Shown one piece after another: positions 1 to 6,903 of a stretch of DNA of 16,815 nucleotides. Source of the DNA: Candidatus Delongbacteria bacterium (GTDB lineage Bacteria; UBA4055); NCBI GenBank assembly GCA_013139625.1, contig WTAK01000465.1, positions 1-16,815 on the forward strand, given 5' to 3'. The notes under the pieces were generated by a model, which did not search any database, was not told the origin of the DNA, and saw only the letters and a program-made list of their open reading frames with translations. The position numbers were made by a program, and so were the translations under genes. Position 1 is the stretch's first letter. Each line of letters opens with the position of its first letter.

Positions 1-1
1 C

Positions 2-427
2 AGTGAAAGCAAGTATGAGGTCAAAGTTTATGACCTTGAAGGCAAGCACATTGAAACTATAAAGAAAAATTTTGCCAGAATAAAATATTCAGAAGAAGAA
101 AAATTACAATTGAAAGAACGAGTTGAAAGTCGATCAAGAAGACGTACTTTAGATACTGAAAAATTAAATTTCAAGAATTCAATAAAAAAAGTTTACGTTG
201 ATAAAAATGGTTACTTACTTGTGGAAAGTTCTCAAAAAAGAGATAAAACTAATAATAATAATTTTATTTTAGATATATTTAAAGATGGACAACTTTTAAA
301 TACAATCGATTTAAATTCGACGGATAGTTTTTATTCATCTGATGAGGTTTATGAAAAGGATTTTATAAATGACAGAATTGTAATTTATGATATAGCGAAT
401 ATGACGATAAAGGCGTATTCGTATTAA
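2..427 (+). CDS. C-terminal fragment of a probable 6-bladed beta-propeller protein (partial at 5' end)
   Basis: The reading frame is open from base 2 to a TAA at 425-427, giving 141 residues of a longer protein whose start lies outside the window. A TTG at 110 is in frame, but the frame continues upstream without a stop and with the same protein character, so it is not taken as the start. The fragment opens with a blade-like strand pattern (YEVKVYDLEGKHIETI), followed by a charged linker rich in Lys, Glu and Arg. A second blade-like stretch follows (VYVDKNGYLLVES, then FILDIFKDGQLLNTI), and the end is IVIYDIANMTIKAYSY. This matches the last blades of secreted NHL-like 6-bladed propellers common in Bacteroidota-like genomes. 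The family call rests on remembered patterns only. Such proteins are usually exported, but the signal peptide region is not present here. No clear terminator hairpin follows. Confidence 0.6.
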   Translation, partial: SESKYEVKVYDLEGKHIETIKKNFARIKYSEEEKLQLKERVESRSRRRTLDTEKLNFKNSIKKVYVDKNGYLLVESSQKRDKTNNNNFILDIFKDGQLLNTIDLNSTDSFYSSDEVYEKDFINDRIVIYDIANMTIKAYSY

Positions 428-467
428 ACAACATCTTTTTTCCCTAACAATTTTATAAATTAATCGT

Positions 468-496
468 TTGACATTTTTTTTTAATTTCGTTAATAT
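468..496 (+). promoter_or_regulatory. Sigma-70-type promoter of the four-gene membrane operon
   Basis: A perfect -35 box TTGACA (468-473) is followed after exactly 17 bp by TAATAT (491-496), a 4/6 match to the -10 consensus. Transcription would start near 503, leaving a leader of about 45 nt before the ATG at 548. The region between 428 and 547 contains no gene and is very AT-rich. Promoter function is inferred from consensus and spacing. Confidence 0.6.
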
Positions 497-547
497 CTTT
501 TAACTTAGAAATTAATTAATAAATTAATAATAAAATGGAAAACTTTT

Positions 548-2416
548 ATGAAAAAAACTTTGTCGATCTTGATATTATTGATGATGTTATCTTTCTTATT
601 TGCTCAAGAGGAAGAGAGTACTGAAGCTATTCAAGATTCACTGGCTGTTGCGGATACAGATTCAACGATTGTAATTGCAGAACCGGTCAAAGAGCTTACT
701 GAAGAAGAAAAGCTCTGTAAAGAAGTTGCTGAAGAATTTGCAAAGATCGGTGATGAATGGGATGTAACAAGAGATTACAACATTTTGTTACCACGTATTA
801 CCGGGTATGCTGAAGATTTTTTCAATTCAGGTAAAAATCCAAACATTGTTCTTAAGGAAGAGCTTGAAAAAGTTAAAACAGCAATTTCTAGTTTAATGAA
901 TAGTGGAATATCTGAGACATTAGAGAATTTCCTTGAATCAAATTTGATCTGGATCGAAAAAGAACTTAGCGGAGAAAATGAAAATCCTGCTCTTGCCGGT
1001 CATTTATCTAAAGATAATCAAGATAAGATTAAAGTCATTGACGATCTTATTCGTTTAGAGGGTTCTGAAAATGAGAATATTAAAGAATATGGTTCAGATC
1101 TACAAAGTGCTTATAAGATAGTTAAGAGATACACGATCGATTTTGATGCAATGCTTGATCATGTTTACGCCGAAGTAACCCGTGTAAGTGATAAGAGAGT
1201 AAATTTTCTTTATATAGAAGATGATGTTCAGGAAAAACTTAAAATGTCTTCTAAAAGATTAGGAGATTATGTCAGGGGAAATAAAGAAAAATATCTTGAG
1301 GAGATAGATCAAGATATTGATAAAGCTTATCAAGCTAAAAAGCAAGCTGAAGAAGAAGGTGATAAAGAAAAAATAGATAAATATCATAGTCAGTGGCTTG
1401 CTGCAAAAGCTATAACTATCGATAATATTTATTTATCTGAAATTACAAGACTTTTAGGAGTTGTTAACAAATATCGTATCTCTAAAGGTTTGTATGATAT
1501 AAACGCGGAGTTAATAAGTAAGCTCATCAACAAAGATCCAAAATTTGAAGAGTATTTTAGGAATTTACTAGAAATTAAATTCTCACAGGATGTTGGATCC
1601 GCCTCAAAAAAATATTTTAGATTTGATGTTGATACAGGTTTTAGAACTTATAGAACAAATGTATTAATTTTTACATTATTGTTCTTTATTTTGTTTTTCT
1701 ATGTATTTTTATCAGTAAGGAAGAATAAAGACTCTATTTTTATTCGTAGAATACCCGGATTAGATGCAATTGATGAAGCAGTCGGCAGAGCTACAGAAAT
1801 GGGTAAGCCTATAATCTATGATTCCGGTTTAGGTGGTTTTACGGATCCACAGACAATAGCAAGTATGCTTATTCTAAGAAGTGTGGCAAAGAAAGTCGCA
1901 GAATTTAAAGCTGAAATTATTTATCCTGCTTACGATCCAATAGTTCTTCAGGTTGCTGAAGAGATGATCGCATCAGGGTTCTTGGATGCAGGTTATCCTG
2001 AAGACCATAAAAAAGATAATTGTTTCTTCCTAGTTCAAGATCAATTCGCATATGCAGCTGGTCTTTCAGGTCTTATAGCAAGAAAAAAGCCGGCAACGGC
2101 ACTTCACTTTGGTGCGTATGCAGCTGAATCTTTACTGATATCAGAAGCAGGATTCGCAGCTGGAGCAATTCAAGTTGCAGGAACGGTTGCGGCCGCTCAG
2201 TTACCTTTCTTTATCACTGCATGTGATTATACATTGATCGGTGAGGAATTATATGCTGCAGCAGCATATCTGTCTCGGGATGCTCAAATCCTATCTAATC
2301 TTAAGTTATCTGATTATGGTAAGTTAGTATTTGGAGGGTTGTTCGTGATAGCTACTATATTACTAACGATAAACCCAGAATGGACATTTATAAAAGATCT
2401 GTTATCAACACATTAA
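548..2416 (+). CDS. Exported/membrane protein with C-terminal DUF6754-like domain
   Basis: First gene of a four-gene operon; 622 residues, function unknown. Residues 1-19 form a signal peptide (MKKTLSILILLMMLSFLFA). Residues 20-370 are acidic and helical, with a probable coiled-coil stretch around 250-290, and should lie outside the cytoplasmic membrane. A membrane segment spans about 372-392 and is followed by basic residues (RKNK, RR), which by the positive-inside rule puts the next domain in the cytoplasm. Residues 400-590 carry the recognisable block: LDAIDEAVGRATEMGKP, an FxxxQDQFAYAAG stretch, FGAYAAESLLISEAG (about 521-535) and ACDYTLIGEELYAAAAYLS. A last membrane segment lies at about 593-612. 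The block resembles what I remember as DUF6754, found in scattered phyla; no catalytic residue can be assigned. The start is fixed by the signal peptide. The long exported N-terminal region may be lineage specific. Confidence 0.75.
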   Translation: MKKTLSILILLMMLSFLFAQEEESTEAIQDSLAVADTDSTIVIAEPVKELTEEEKLCKEVAEEFAKIGDEWDVTRDYNILLPRITGYAEDFFNSGKNPNIVLKEELEKVKTAISSLMNSGISETLENFLESNLIWIEKELSGENENPALAGHLSKDNQDKIKVIDDLIRLEGSENENIKEYGSDLQSAYKIVKRYTIDFDAMLDHVYAEVTRVSDKRVNFLYIEDDVQEKLKMSSKRLGDYVRGNKEKYLEEIDQDIDKAYQAKKQAEEEGDKEKIDKYHSQWLAAKAITIDNIYLSEITRLLGVVNKYRISKGLYDINAELISKLINKDPKFEEYFRNLLEIKFSQDVGSASKKYFRFDVDTGFRTYRTNVLIFTLLFFILFFYVFLSVRKNKDSIFIRRIPGLDAIDEAVGRATEMGKPIIYDSGLGGFTDPQTIASMLILRSVAKKVAEFKAEIIYPAYDPIVLQVAEEMIASGFLDAGYPEDHKKDNCFFLVQDQFAYAAGLSGLIARKKPATALHFGAYAAESLLISEAGFAAGAIQVAGTVAAAQLPFFITACDYTLIGEELYAAAAYLSRDAQILSNLKLSDYGKLVFGGLFVIATILLTINPEWTFIKDLLSTH

Positions 2417-2437
2417 TAAAAAAAGGATGTTAATATA

Positions 2438-3052
2438 ATGAAAAAAGAAATACCAATATTATTAGGATTAATTGCAGCCATCTTATGGTACGGTGAGTTT
2501 TTTATTGCAGGAATGTTCTTTGATAACATGAAGATGTTCTTTTCTGATGGAATGAAAATAGGTGGTGTTGTAGGTATTATGATCGGAGCTTATTCTGTAG
2601 GAAGACAAAATTATTTTAAGATCAAGTACAACAATGAGAGATATTATGCGATTCTTAGAGTATCAATGATATTCTTAATGATATTTTTGGGATGGGCAAG
2701 AGGTACATCTTTAGGTACTCCATTTAGTTCAGTGTTCTTCAATGTTTATATACCTTTTCAGGCAACTGTATTTGCATTACTTGCTTTCTATATTGCTTCT
2801 GCAGCTTATAGGTCATTTAAAGCTAAATCTATTGAATCAGCTGTTCTGTTGATAGCATCGGTATTCGTTATGCTTAGTAAGATAACTCTCGGTGAGGCGA
2901 TGTGGGATAAAATACCTGTAATAGGTGAATGGATAGTGGATGCTCCATCTAGTGCCGGAAGAAGAGCTATTATCTTTGGAGGTTATCTTGGAATGATAAC
3001 AATGATGATCAGAATATTCTTTGGTCTTGAACGATCACACTTGTCAGAATAA
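2438..3052 (+). CDS. Polytopic membrane protein of the DUF6754-type operon
   Basis: A 204-residue hydrophobic protein with about six membrane segments (roughly 4-28, 42-57, 69-90, 103-124, 134-152 and 178-198). Short charged loops such as SVGRQNYFKIKYNNERYY and the Arg-containing GWARG stretch lie between them. I do not recognise a named family from sequence alone. It starts 21 bp after the stop of the first operon gene, with an AAAGGATG ribosome-binding stretch upstream of the ATG. The tight spacing and the shared operon suggest it acts with its neighbours as a membrane component. In other phyla I recall a similar small polytopic protein next to DUF6754 genes, but I cannot verify this. No transporter signature motif is visible. 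Confidence 0.65.
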   Translation: MKKEIPILLGLIAAILWYGEFFIAGMFFDNMKMFFSDGMKIGGVVGIMIGAYSVGRQNYFKIKYNNERYYAILRVSMIFLMIFLGWARGTSLGTPFSSVFFNVYIPFQATVFALLAFYIASAAYRSFKAKSIESAVLLIASVFVMLSKITLGEAMWDKIPVIGEWIVDAPSSAGRRAIIFGGYLGMITMMIRIFFGLERSHLSE

Positions 3053-3079
3053 CTTAAGAAAAATAAAAAAGGTTTAAAT

Positions 3080-3919
3080 ATGAAAATATTAGAAAAATTA
3101 AAAGATCTGGATAGAAGAATCATCTATTTATTGGTATTCTTATCGATTATTATTCCTCTGATCCCCGGTTTTGATTTTTTAAAGTTCCCCGTTTCTGCAT
3201 CAAAGGAGACAAAGGCTATTTTTGATCAAATAGAGAACTTAAAAGAGGGCGATGCTGTACATATTGATTTTGCATTTACACCAACTCAAAAGGCAGAGCT
3301 TTTACCATTCTTTGAAGCTTTTTATAAGCATTGCCTAAAAAAGAAAGTAAAAGTATTTATTTACTATGCTGCTTCAGTAAACGGTATGGGGCTTGGAAAA
3401 GAAACAGTAAAAAATATAATGAATATGGATGAATTCTCACATCTAAAAGCTGGTGTTGATTATATTCATATGGATTATATACCGATCATGGCTAATATAC
3501 AGATATTCAGTATGGTATCTGATTATAAGGGTACTTTTAAGAAAGAAGGTAAGATCTTTGAAGGAGTTGAAACTCTTGAGGATATTGATTTCATACTTGG
3601 AATTACCGGATCAGGATGGCATCAGCCATTTATTGATATGCAGATCAGATTCCATTATAAATTTGCAATGGCAGTTACTGCAGTTATAGGCCCAGAATTA
3701 ATCCCTTACTATCAGACAGGACAATTAACCGGTCTGAGTAATGGTTTGAGGGGAGCAGCTGAATACGAGAAATTAGTTTCAGAAAAGTACGAAGTTAATT
3801 ATTATGGAAGTGCTACAAAAGGTTTATCGTCATTAACATTATCTCATTTAGTTGTTTTTGGATTTGTTCTTATCGGTAATATCGTTTACTTCATAGAAAG
3901 AAAAAGAGGGGGTAAATAA
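3080..3919 (+). CDS. Bitopic membrane protein with an extracytoplasmic domain, DUF6754-type operon
   Basis: A 279-residue protein with one membrane segment at each end: about 14-32, preceded by the basic MKILEKLKDLDRR, and about 251-273, followed by ERKRGGK. The positive-inside rule places both ends in the cytoplasm and the 40-250 soluble domain outside. That domain has alternating strands and helices: AVHIDFAFTPTQKAEL, a conserved-looking KVKVFIYYAA strand, VDYIHMDYIPIMANI and LEDIDFILGITGSG. It closes with a highly characteristic GQLTGLSNGLRGAAEYE at about 218-234. I remember this closing motif from proteins next to DUF6754 genes in Chloroflexota and Planctomycetota, where it is also uncharacterised. 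The last base of its stop codon is the first base of the next gene's ATG (TAATG), which points to translational coupling. Enzyme activity cannot be assigned. Confidence 0.65.
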   Translation: MKILEKLKDLDRRIIYLLVFLSIIIPLIPGFDFLKFPVSASKETKAIFDQIENLKEGDAVHIDFAFTPTQKAELLPFFEAFYKHCLKKKVKVFIYYAASVNGMGLGKETVKNIMNMDEFSHLKAGVDYIHMDYIPIMANIQIFSMVSDYKGTFKKEGKIFEGVETLEDIDFILGITGSGWHQPFIDMQIRFHYKFAMAVTAVIGPELIPYYQTGQLTGLSNGLRGAAEYEKLVSEKYEVNYYGSATKGLSSLTLSHLVVFGFVLIGNIVYFIERKRGGK

Positions 3920-4671
3920 TGGATTTCAATTCAATTATTGATGCAATTTTTATTAATGATTTTTTTACTAACTGGGTGCCTGTGATAGCCACTCTAATGA
4001 TCATGTCATTTCTTTACAGGGATAATCCACTATTTAAGATCGGTGAAAATATATTTATTGGTATTGCGCTTGGATATATGTGGACATTACTATGGGACAT
4101 TAGTGTAAAACCATTTTTTATTATGCCTCTAACTGATATGTTTGTTGAATTCCATTTATCAGATCTTACTATAATTTTCTGGTTTCTTCTTGCATCTACT
4201 ATGTTATTTAGATTCAATAGGAAGAAGGCATGGGTTGCAAATTATTATTTCGGTTTTATTTTCGGATACATGGCTGGTATGCAAATACCTATTCAGGTAC
4301 AAAATATTCTAATGCAGAGTACGAGTCTGATGGAAAATGTTAATAAAGGATCATTTTATGAAACATCAAAGTGGATAGTATTAGTGTTTGGTACTTTCTC
4401 AGCTTTAATGTACTTCTTTTTCTCAAAACCTCACAAAGGTATTCTTGGTAAAACAGCAAGAGTTGGAATTGTAATAATGATGATATTCTTTGGAGCAGCA
4501 TTTGGTTCTACGGTAATGGGTCGTGTTTCATTGTTTATTGACAGATCAATTCTTTTGGTAGCCCATCCGTTTGAATCTATGGTTTCAGCAGGTGTGATCA
4601 TTGTATTCCTGATAGTATATTTCAAATTCTTTCACAAGGAAAGAGAGTTCAATGATGAAGGTGTGTTATAG
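3919..4671 (+). CDS. Polytopic membrane protein, last gene of the DUF6754-type operon
   Basis: A 250-residue protein with about seven membrane segments (roughly 15-34, 45-63, 83-97, 106-125, 152-169, 183-207 and 221-238). Glycine-rich patches occur within membrane segments (IFIGIALGYMW, YFGFIFGYMAGMQIPI, FFGAAFGSTVMGRVS), and the tail is a cytoplasmic charged stretch (KFFHKEREFNDEGVL). The ATG shares one base with the stop of the previous gene, and a GAGGGGG ribosome-binding stretch lies just upstream inside that gene. The gene ends about 20 bp before a strong intrinsic terminator, so it closes the operon. The paired Gly and polar residues inside helices are compatible with a channel or transporter, but I recognise no family. 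Function remains unknown and is tied to the three upstream genes by context only. Confidence 0.65.
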   Translation: MDFNSIIDAIFINDFFTNWVPVIATLMIMSFLYRDNPLFKIGENIFIGIALGYMWTLLWDISVKPFFIMPLTDMFVEFHLSDLTIIFWFLLASTMLFRFNRKKAWVANYYFGFIFGYMAGMQIPIQVQNILMQSTSLMENVNKGSFYETSKWIVLVFGTFSALMYFFFSKPHKGILGKTARVGIVIMMIFFGAAFGSTVMGRVSLFIDRSILLVAHPFESMVSAGVIIVFLIVYFKFFHKEREFNDEGVL

Positions 4672-4692
4672 AATTTAAGAATACTTAATTTT

Positions 4693-4719
4693 AAAGGGAG
4701 TTTAAGCTCCCTTTTTTTT
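4693..4719 (+). terminator. Intrinsic terminator of the four-gene operon
   Basis: A perfect 8-bp stem (AAAGGGAG at 4693-4700 with CTCCCTTT at 4707-4714) encloses the 6-nt loop TTTAAG and runs directly into a T tract that extends to 4719. It lies 22 bp after the TAG of the last operon gene and separates the operon from the selenoprotein gene. Confidence 0.9.
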
Positions 4720-4772
4720 ATTGCAAATTTTGAAAATATTTTGTATTTTAACACCAATAAAATGGGGTTTAT

Positions 4773-6320
4773 ATGTCAAAATATCTAATATTATTCTTTC
4801 TATTGCTTACTATAATACTCAAAGGAGAATACATAGTTGGTGATCATATTCCGGACATGAATTTTATTGATACTAATGTTGATTCGTTAGATCAAGTAAT
4901 CGATACATCTCAAAGTACAAAAGATATTATATCCTCGGGAAAGATCGTAGTAATAAGCTTCTTCGGTGTTGGTTGAAGTACCTGCTGGTCAGAGGGAGTT
5001 TCCCTTAGTAATATTTTGGCAGATATAGGTACAGATAGCTTATATATTGTAGGTGCAAGTGCTACAGATGGTTATTCAGATAAAGATCTTAATGGAGGAT
5101 TTTGGCGTACGATCTATGTAGACACTTTGACATATCAGATATCAAATTACAATGAACTAGGTAAAGAAATGCCAATGTTCTCAACAACACAATATACACC
5201 TCAATTAGTTATAATCGGACAAGATTCAAAGGTTGTATTCTCACATTTCGGTTACATTACCGAAACAGATATTAGAGTAGAGATTCGAAAAGCTCTCGAT
5301 GGTTTTGGGAATCTTCAGCAGATAAAAAAGACTGGAAATATATTTATGGATGGAGCAAAATCAATTATAGATCTTAGTGAGTATTTTATAGCTGTTGACG
5401 GTGATCACATAAGCTATGATCTATTATCAATATCTGATGATACGATCGTAAATGGTAATCTAATCGGTTCTCAGTTGACCTTAAATAAAGGTAGTAATAC
5501 GGGGATTGCAAATATTAAAGTTCGAGCTATGACATCCTATTCTGAAACGGTAATTGATTCTTTTGATGTTATGATCTATCCATCCGAAGCAAATATCTTG
5601 GATTTTGAGACGGGATCATTATACGAGCAATGGTTCCACGAAGGAGATGCAGACTGGATTATTGATGATGGGATCGTTTTTGAGGGCATAAATAGTGCAA
5701 GATCAGGATATATCGAAACTCCGGGAGTAGAGGGTGAAGTAACTTATTCTTTAATAAGAACAACATTTGAATCAACAGTTGATGATACACTTGCATTTGC
5801 ATATAAGATATCTTCACAATATGACAGTGATGGATTTGAGATCTTAATAGATGGTATGTGGGTGGATTTTCCTGACAGTAAGTGGTCTGGTGAAGTTGAC
5901 TGGTCTTTTGCCGAATATTTTGTAGAAGCTGGGAAACATACAGTAGAGTGGGATTATTTCAAATATGAATATGGTTATGCAGGTAAGGATGCTGCTTGGA
6001 TAGATATTGTTAAGATACCGGGTGTAATTACCAGTATTGAAGAGATAATTGTACCTTCTTCAACTAAGCTTGTAGGAAACTATCCAAATCCATTCAATGG
6101 CAGTACTACGATTACTTATCAATTGTCAGATATTCGCAATGTTAAATTAGCTGTGTATAATATAAAAGGTGAATTTGTACAGAATTTAGTGAATGGAGTA
6201 GTGAATGCAGGAATGTATTCAGCTACATTTAACGCTTTGAATATTAATAGTGGTGTTTATTTTTATAAGTTGGAAGCGGGAGAAGTATTTCAAACAGGTA
6301 AAATGATCTATTTAAAATAG
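4773..6320 (+). CDS. Secreted selenocysteine-containing thioredoxin-fold protein with type IX sorting domain (UGA read through)
   Basis: Read as one 515-residue protein across the in-frame TGA at 4974-4976 (residue 68). Residues 1-18 form a signal peptide. Residues 20-172 form a TlpA/AhpC-like thioredoxin fold: strand IVVISFFGVG, then the redox motif U68-S-T-C71. The cis-proline loop (Y-T-P143) and the strand LVIIGQDSKVVF both lie after the UGA, so the fold exists only if the UGA is translated. About 195-268 looks Ig- or cadherin-like, and about 270-415 looks like a jelly-roll/MAM-type beta domain (starts ILDFETGS). Residues 432-515 are a FlgD-like type IX sorting tail beginning NYPNPFNGSTTITY and ending GKMIYLK. 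Likely an extracellular or surface thiol oxidoreductase. The ATG at 4773 has a GGGG stretch 5 nt upstream and begins the signal peptide. The alternative is a nonsense-mutated pseudogene, but the rest of the frame is intact and a SECIS-like hairpin follows. Confidence 0.75.
4974..4976 (+). other. In-frame UGA predicted to encode selenocysteine (residue 68)
   Basis: The TGA replaces the first cysteine of a thioredoxin CxxC motif (FFGVG-U-STC). Translation continues without a stop for 447 further codons, through the rest of the thioredoxin fold and three more domains. Other long genes in the window contain no internal TGA and use TGG for Trp. The mtnA gene ends in TGA, so a general UGA reassignment is not supported. 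Confidence 0.8.
4982..5022 (+). promoter_or_regulatory. Predicted bacterial SECIS element
   Basis: The inner hairpin pairs AGGGA (4993-4997) with TCCCT (5001-5005) around the 3-nt loop GUU. It is extended by a G-U pair (4992/5006) and, past an A-A mismatch, a C-G pair (4990/5008). An outer helix can pair 4982-4988 (CTGCTGG) with 5016-5022 (TTGGCAG), including three G-U pairs. The loop begins with G and is separated from the UGA by 21 nt. A short hairpin with G early in the apical loop, about 16-37 nt downstream of the UGA, is the known bacterial SECIS pattern recognised by SelB. It lies inside the coding sequence, as bacterial SECIS elements do. Confidence 0.7.
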
Positions 6321-6354
6321 TTTGTAGGGGACGCAGATCTGCGTCCCCTACAAA
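6321..6354. repeat. 34-bp perfect palindrome between convergent genes (REP-like)
   Basis: Two 17-bp arms (6321-6337 and 6338-6354) are exact reverse complements with no spacer, and are much richer in G and C than the surroundings. The core reads GTAGGGGACGCAGA followed by its complement, so both strands present a GTAG next to the hairpin. GTAG tetranucleotides flank REP palindromes mobilised by RAYT (TnpA_REP) proteins. It lies directly after the TAG of the selenoprotein gene and 6 bp from the stop of the converging ogt, so it could also act as a two-way transcription barrier. There is no strong T tract on either side. Confidence 0.75.
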
Positions 6355-6360
6355 TAAGGA

Positions 6361-6903
6361 TTATATGTTTTTCTTTTCTAGTTCCAGCATTTTCACCTTC
6401 AAATCGACTCCTCCATTTGCAGAGAATCCATAATGCACATTATTTGCTCCAACTATCCTGTGACAAGGTACGATAGGAGCGACTGGATTTACCTTCATAG
6501 CCATACCGATAGCTCTGGAAGCTTTAGGATTATTTATTAAAGTAGCAATATGTCCATAGGTATATTTTTTCCCGAAAGGAACTTTTAATGTTTTTGAATA
6601 AACTTTCTTCTGAAAAGATGACCAACGATCAATATCTAATGGAACACAGCTAACATCTTGAATTTTTCCTTTAAAATATTTTACAAAAAGATTTTTCCAC
6701 TTAGAAAGAATATCTTTATCGTCTAGGGTATAATCAGATTCTTTCTTAAGAAGAGAATCTGTTGCAGCTTTTTCATCATCGAACATGAACTTAGTCTGTA
6801 ATAACCCTTTTGGAGAGACTGCGAAAGCGATCCAGCCAAAGTCAGTTTCAACGGTGCTATATAATATCTCATTTTCAGGTAATGGAAGTTTGCTTTTTCC
6901 CAT
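6361..6903 (-). CDS. ogt: Methylated-DNA--[protein]-cysteine S-methyltransferase
   Basis: Removes alkyl groups from O6-alkylguanine (and O4-alkylthymine) in DNA by transfer to its own cysteine; a single-turnover repair protein of the cytoplasm. The 180-residue length is usual for the family. The active-site motif VPCHRIVG is intact, with the acceptor Cys at 147. The upstream helix-turn-helix part reads VPFGKKYTYGHIA (residues 108-120) and AIGMAMKVNP (131-140), and the C-terminal KMLELE helix is present. The usual GYAGG loop reads GFSANGG, a slightly altered form. The ATG at 6903 lies inside the end of mtnA (29-bp overlap) and has a strong AAAGGAG Shine-Dalgarno (complement of 6911-6917), so translation is independent of or coupled to mtnA on one transcript. 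No Ada N-terminal domain is present. Confidence 0.93.
   Translation of the reverse strand: MGKSKLPLPENEILYSTVETDFGWIAFAVSPKGLLQTKFMFDDEKAATDSLLKKESDYTLDDKDILSKWKNLFVKYFKGKIQDVSCVPLDIDRWSSFQKKVYSKTLKVPFGKKYTYGHIATLINNPKASRAIGMAMKVNPVAPIVPCHRIVGANNVHYGFSANGGVDLKVKMLELEKKNI

Noticed and set aside
4721..4763. Promoter for the selenoprotein gene (TTGCAA ... TATTTT)
   Set aside because: Only 4/6 matches in each box in an AT-rich stretch; several equally weak alternatives exist.
4974..4976. Genome-wide reassignment of UGA (to Trp or Gly) as explanation of the in-frame TGA
   Set aside because: No other long gene here contains an internal TGA, TGG is used for Trp throughout, and mtnA ends in TGA followed shortly by TGA and TAG in the same frame.
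4773..4976. A separate 67-residue gene followed by a second gene starting near 5016
   Set aside because: The short piece is only the first half of a thioredoxin fold and the second piece would start (ATT/TTG-type codon, no ribosome-binding site) in the middle of it without a signal peptide, although it carries a secretion sorting tail.
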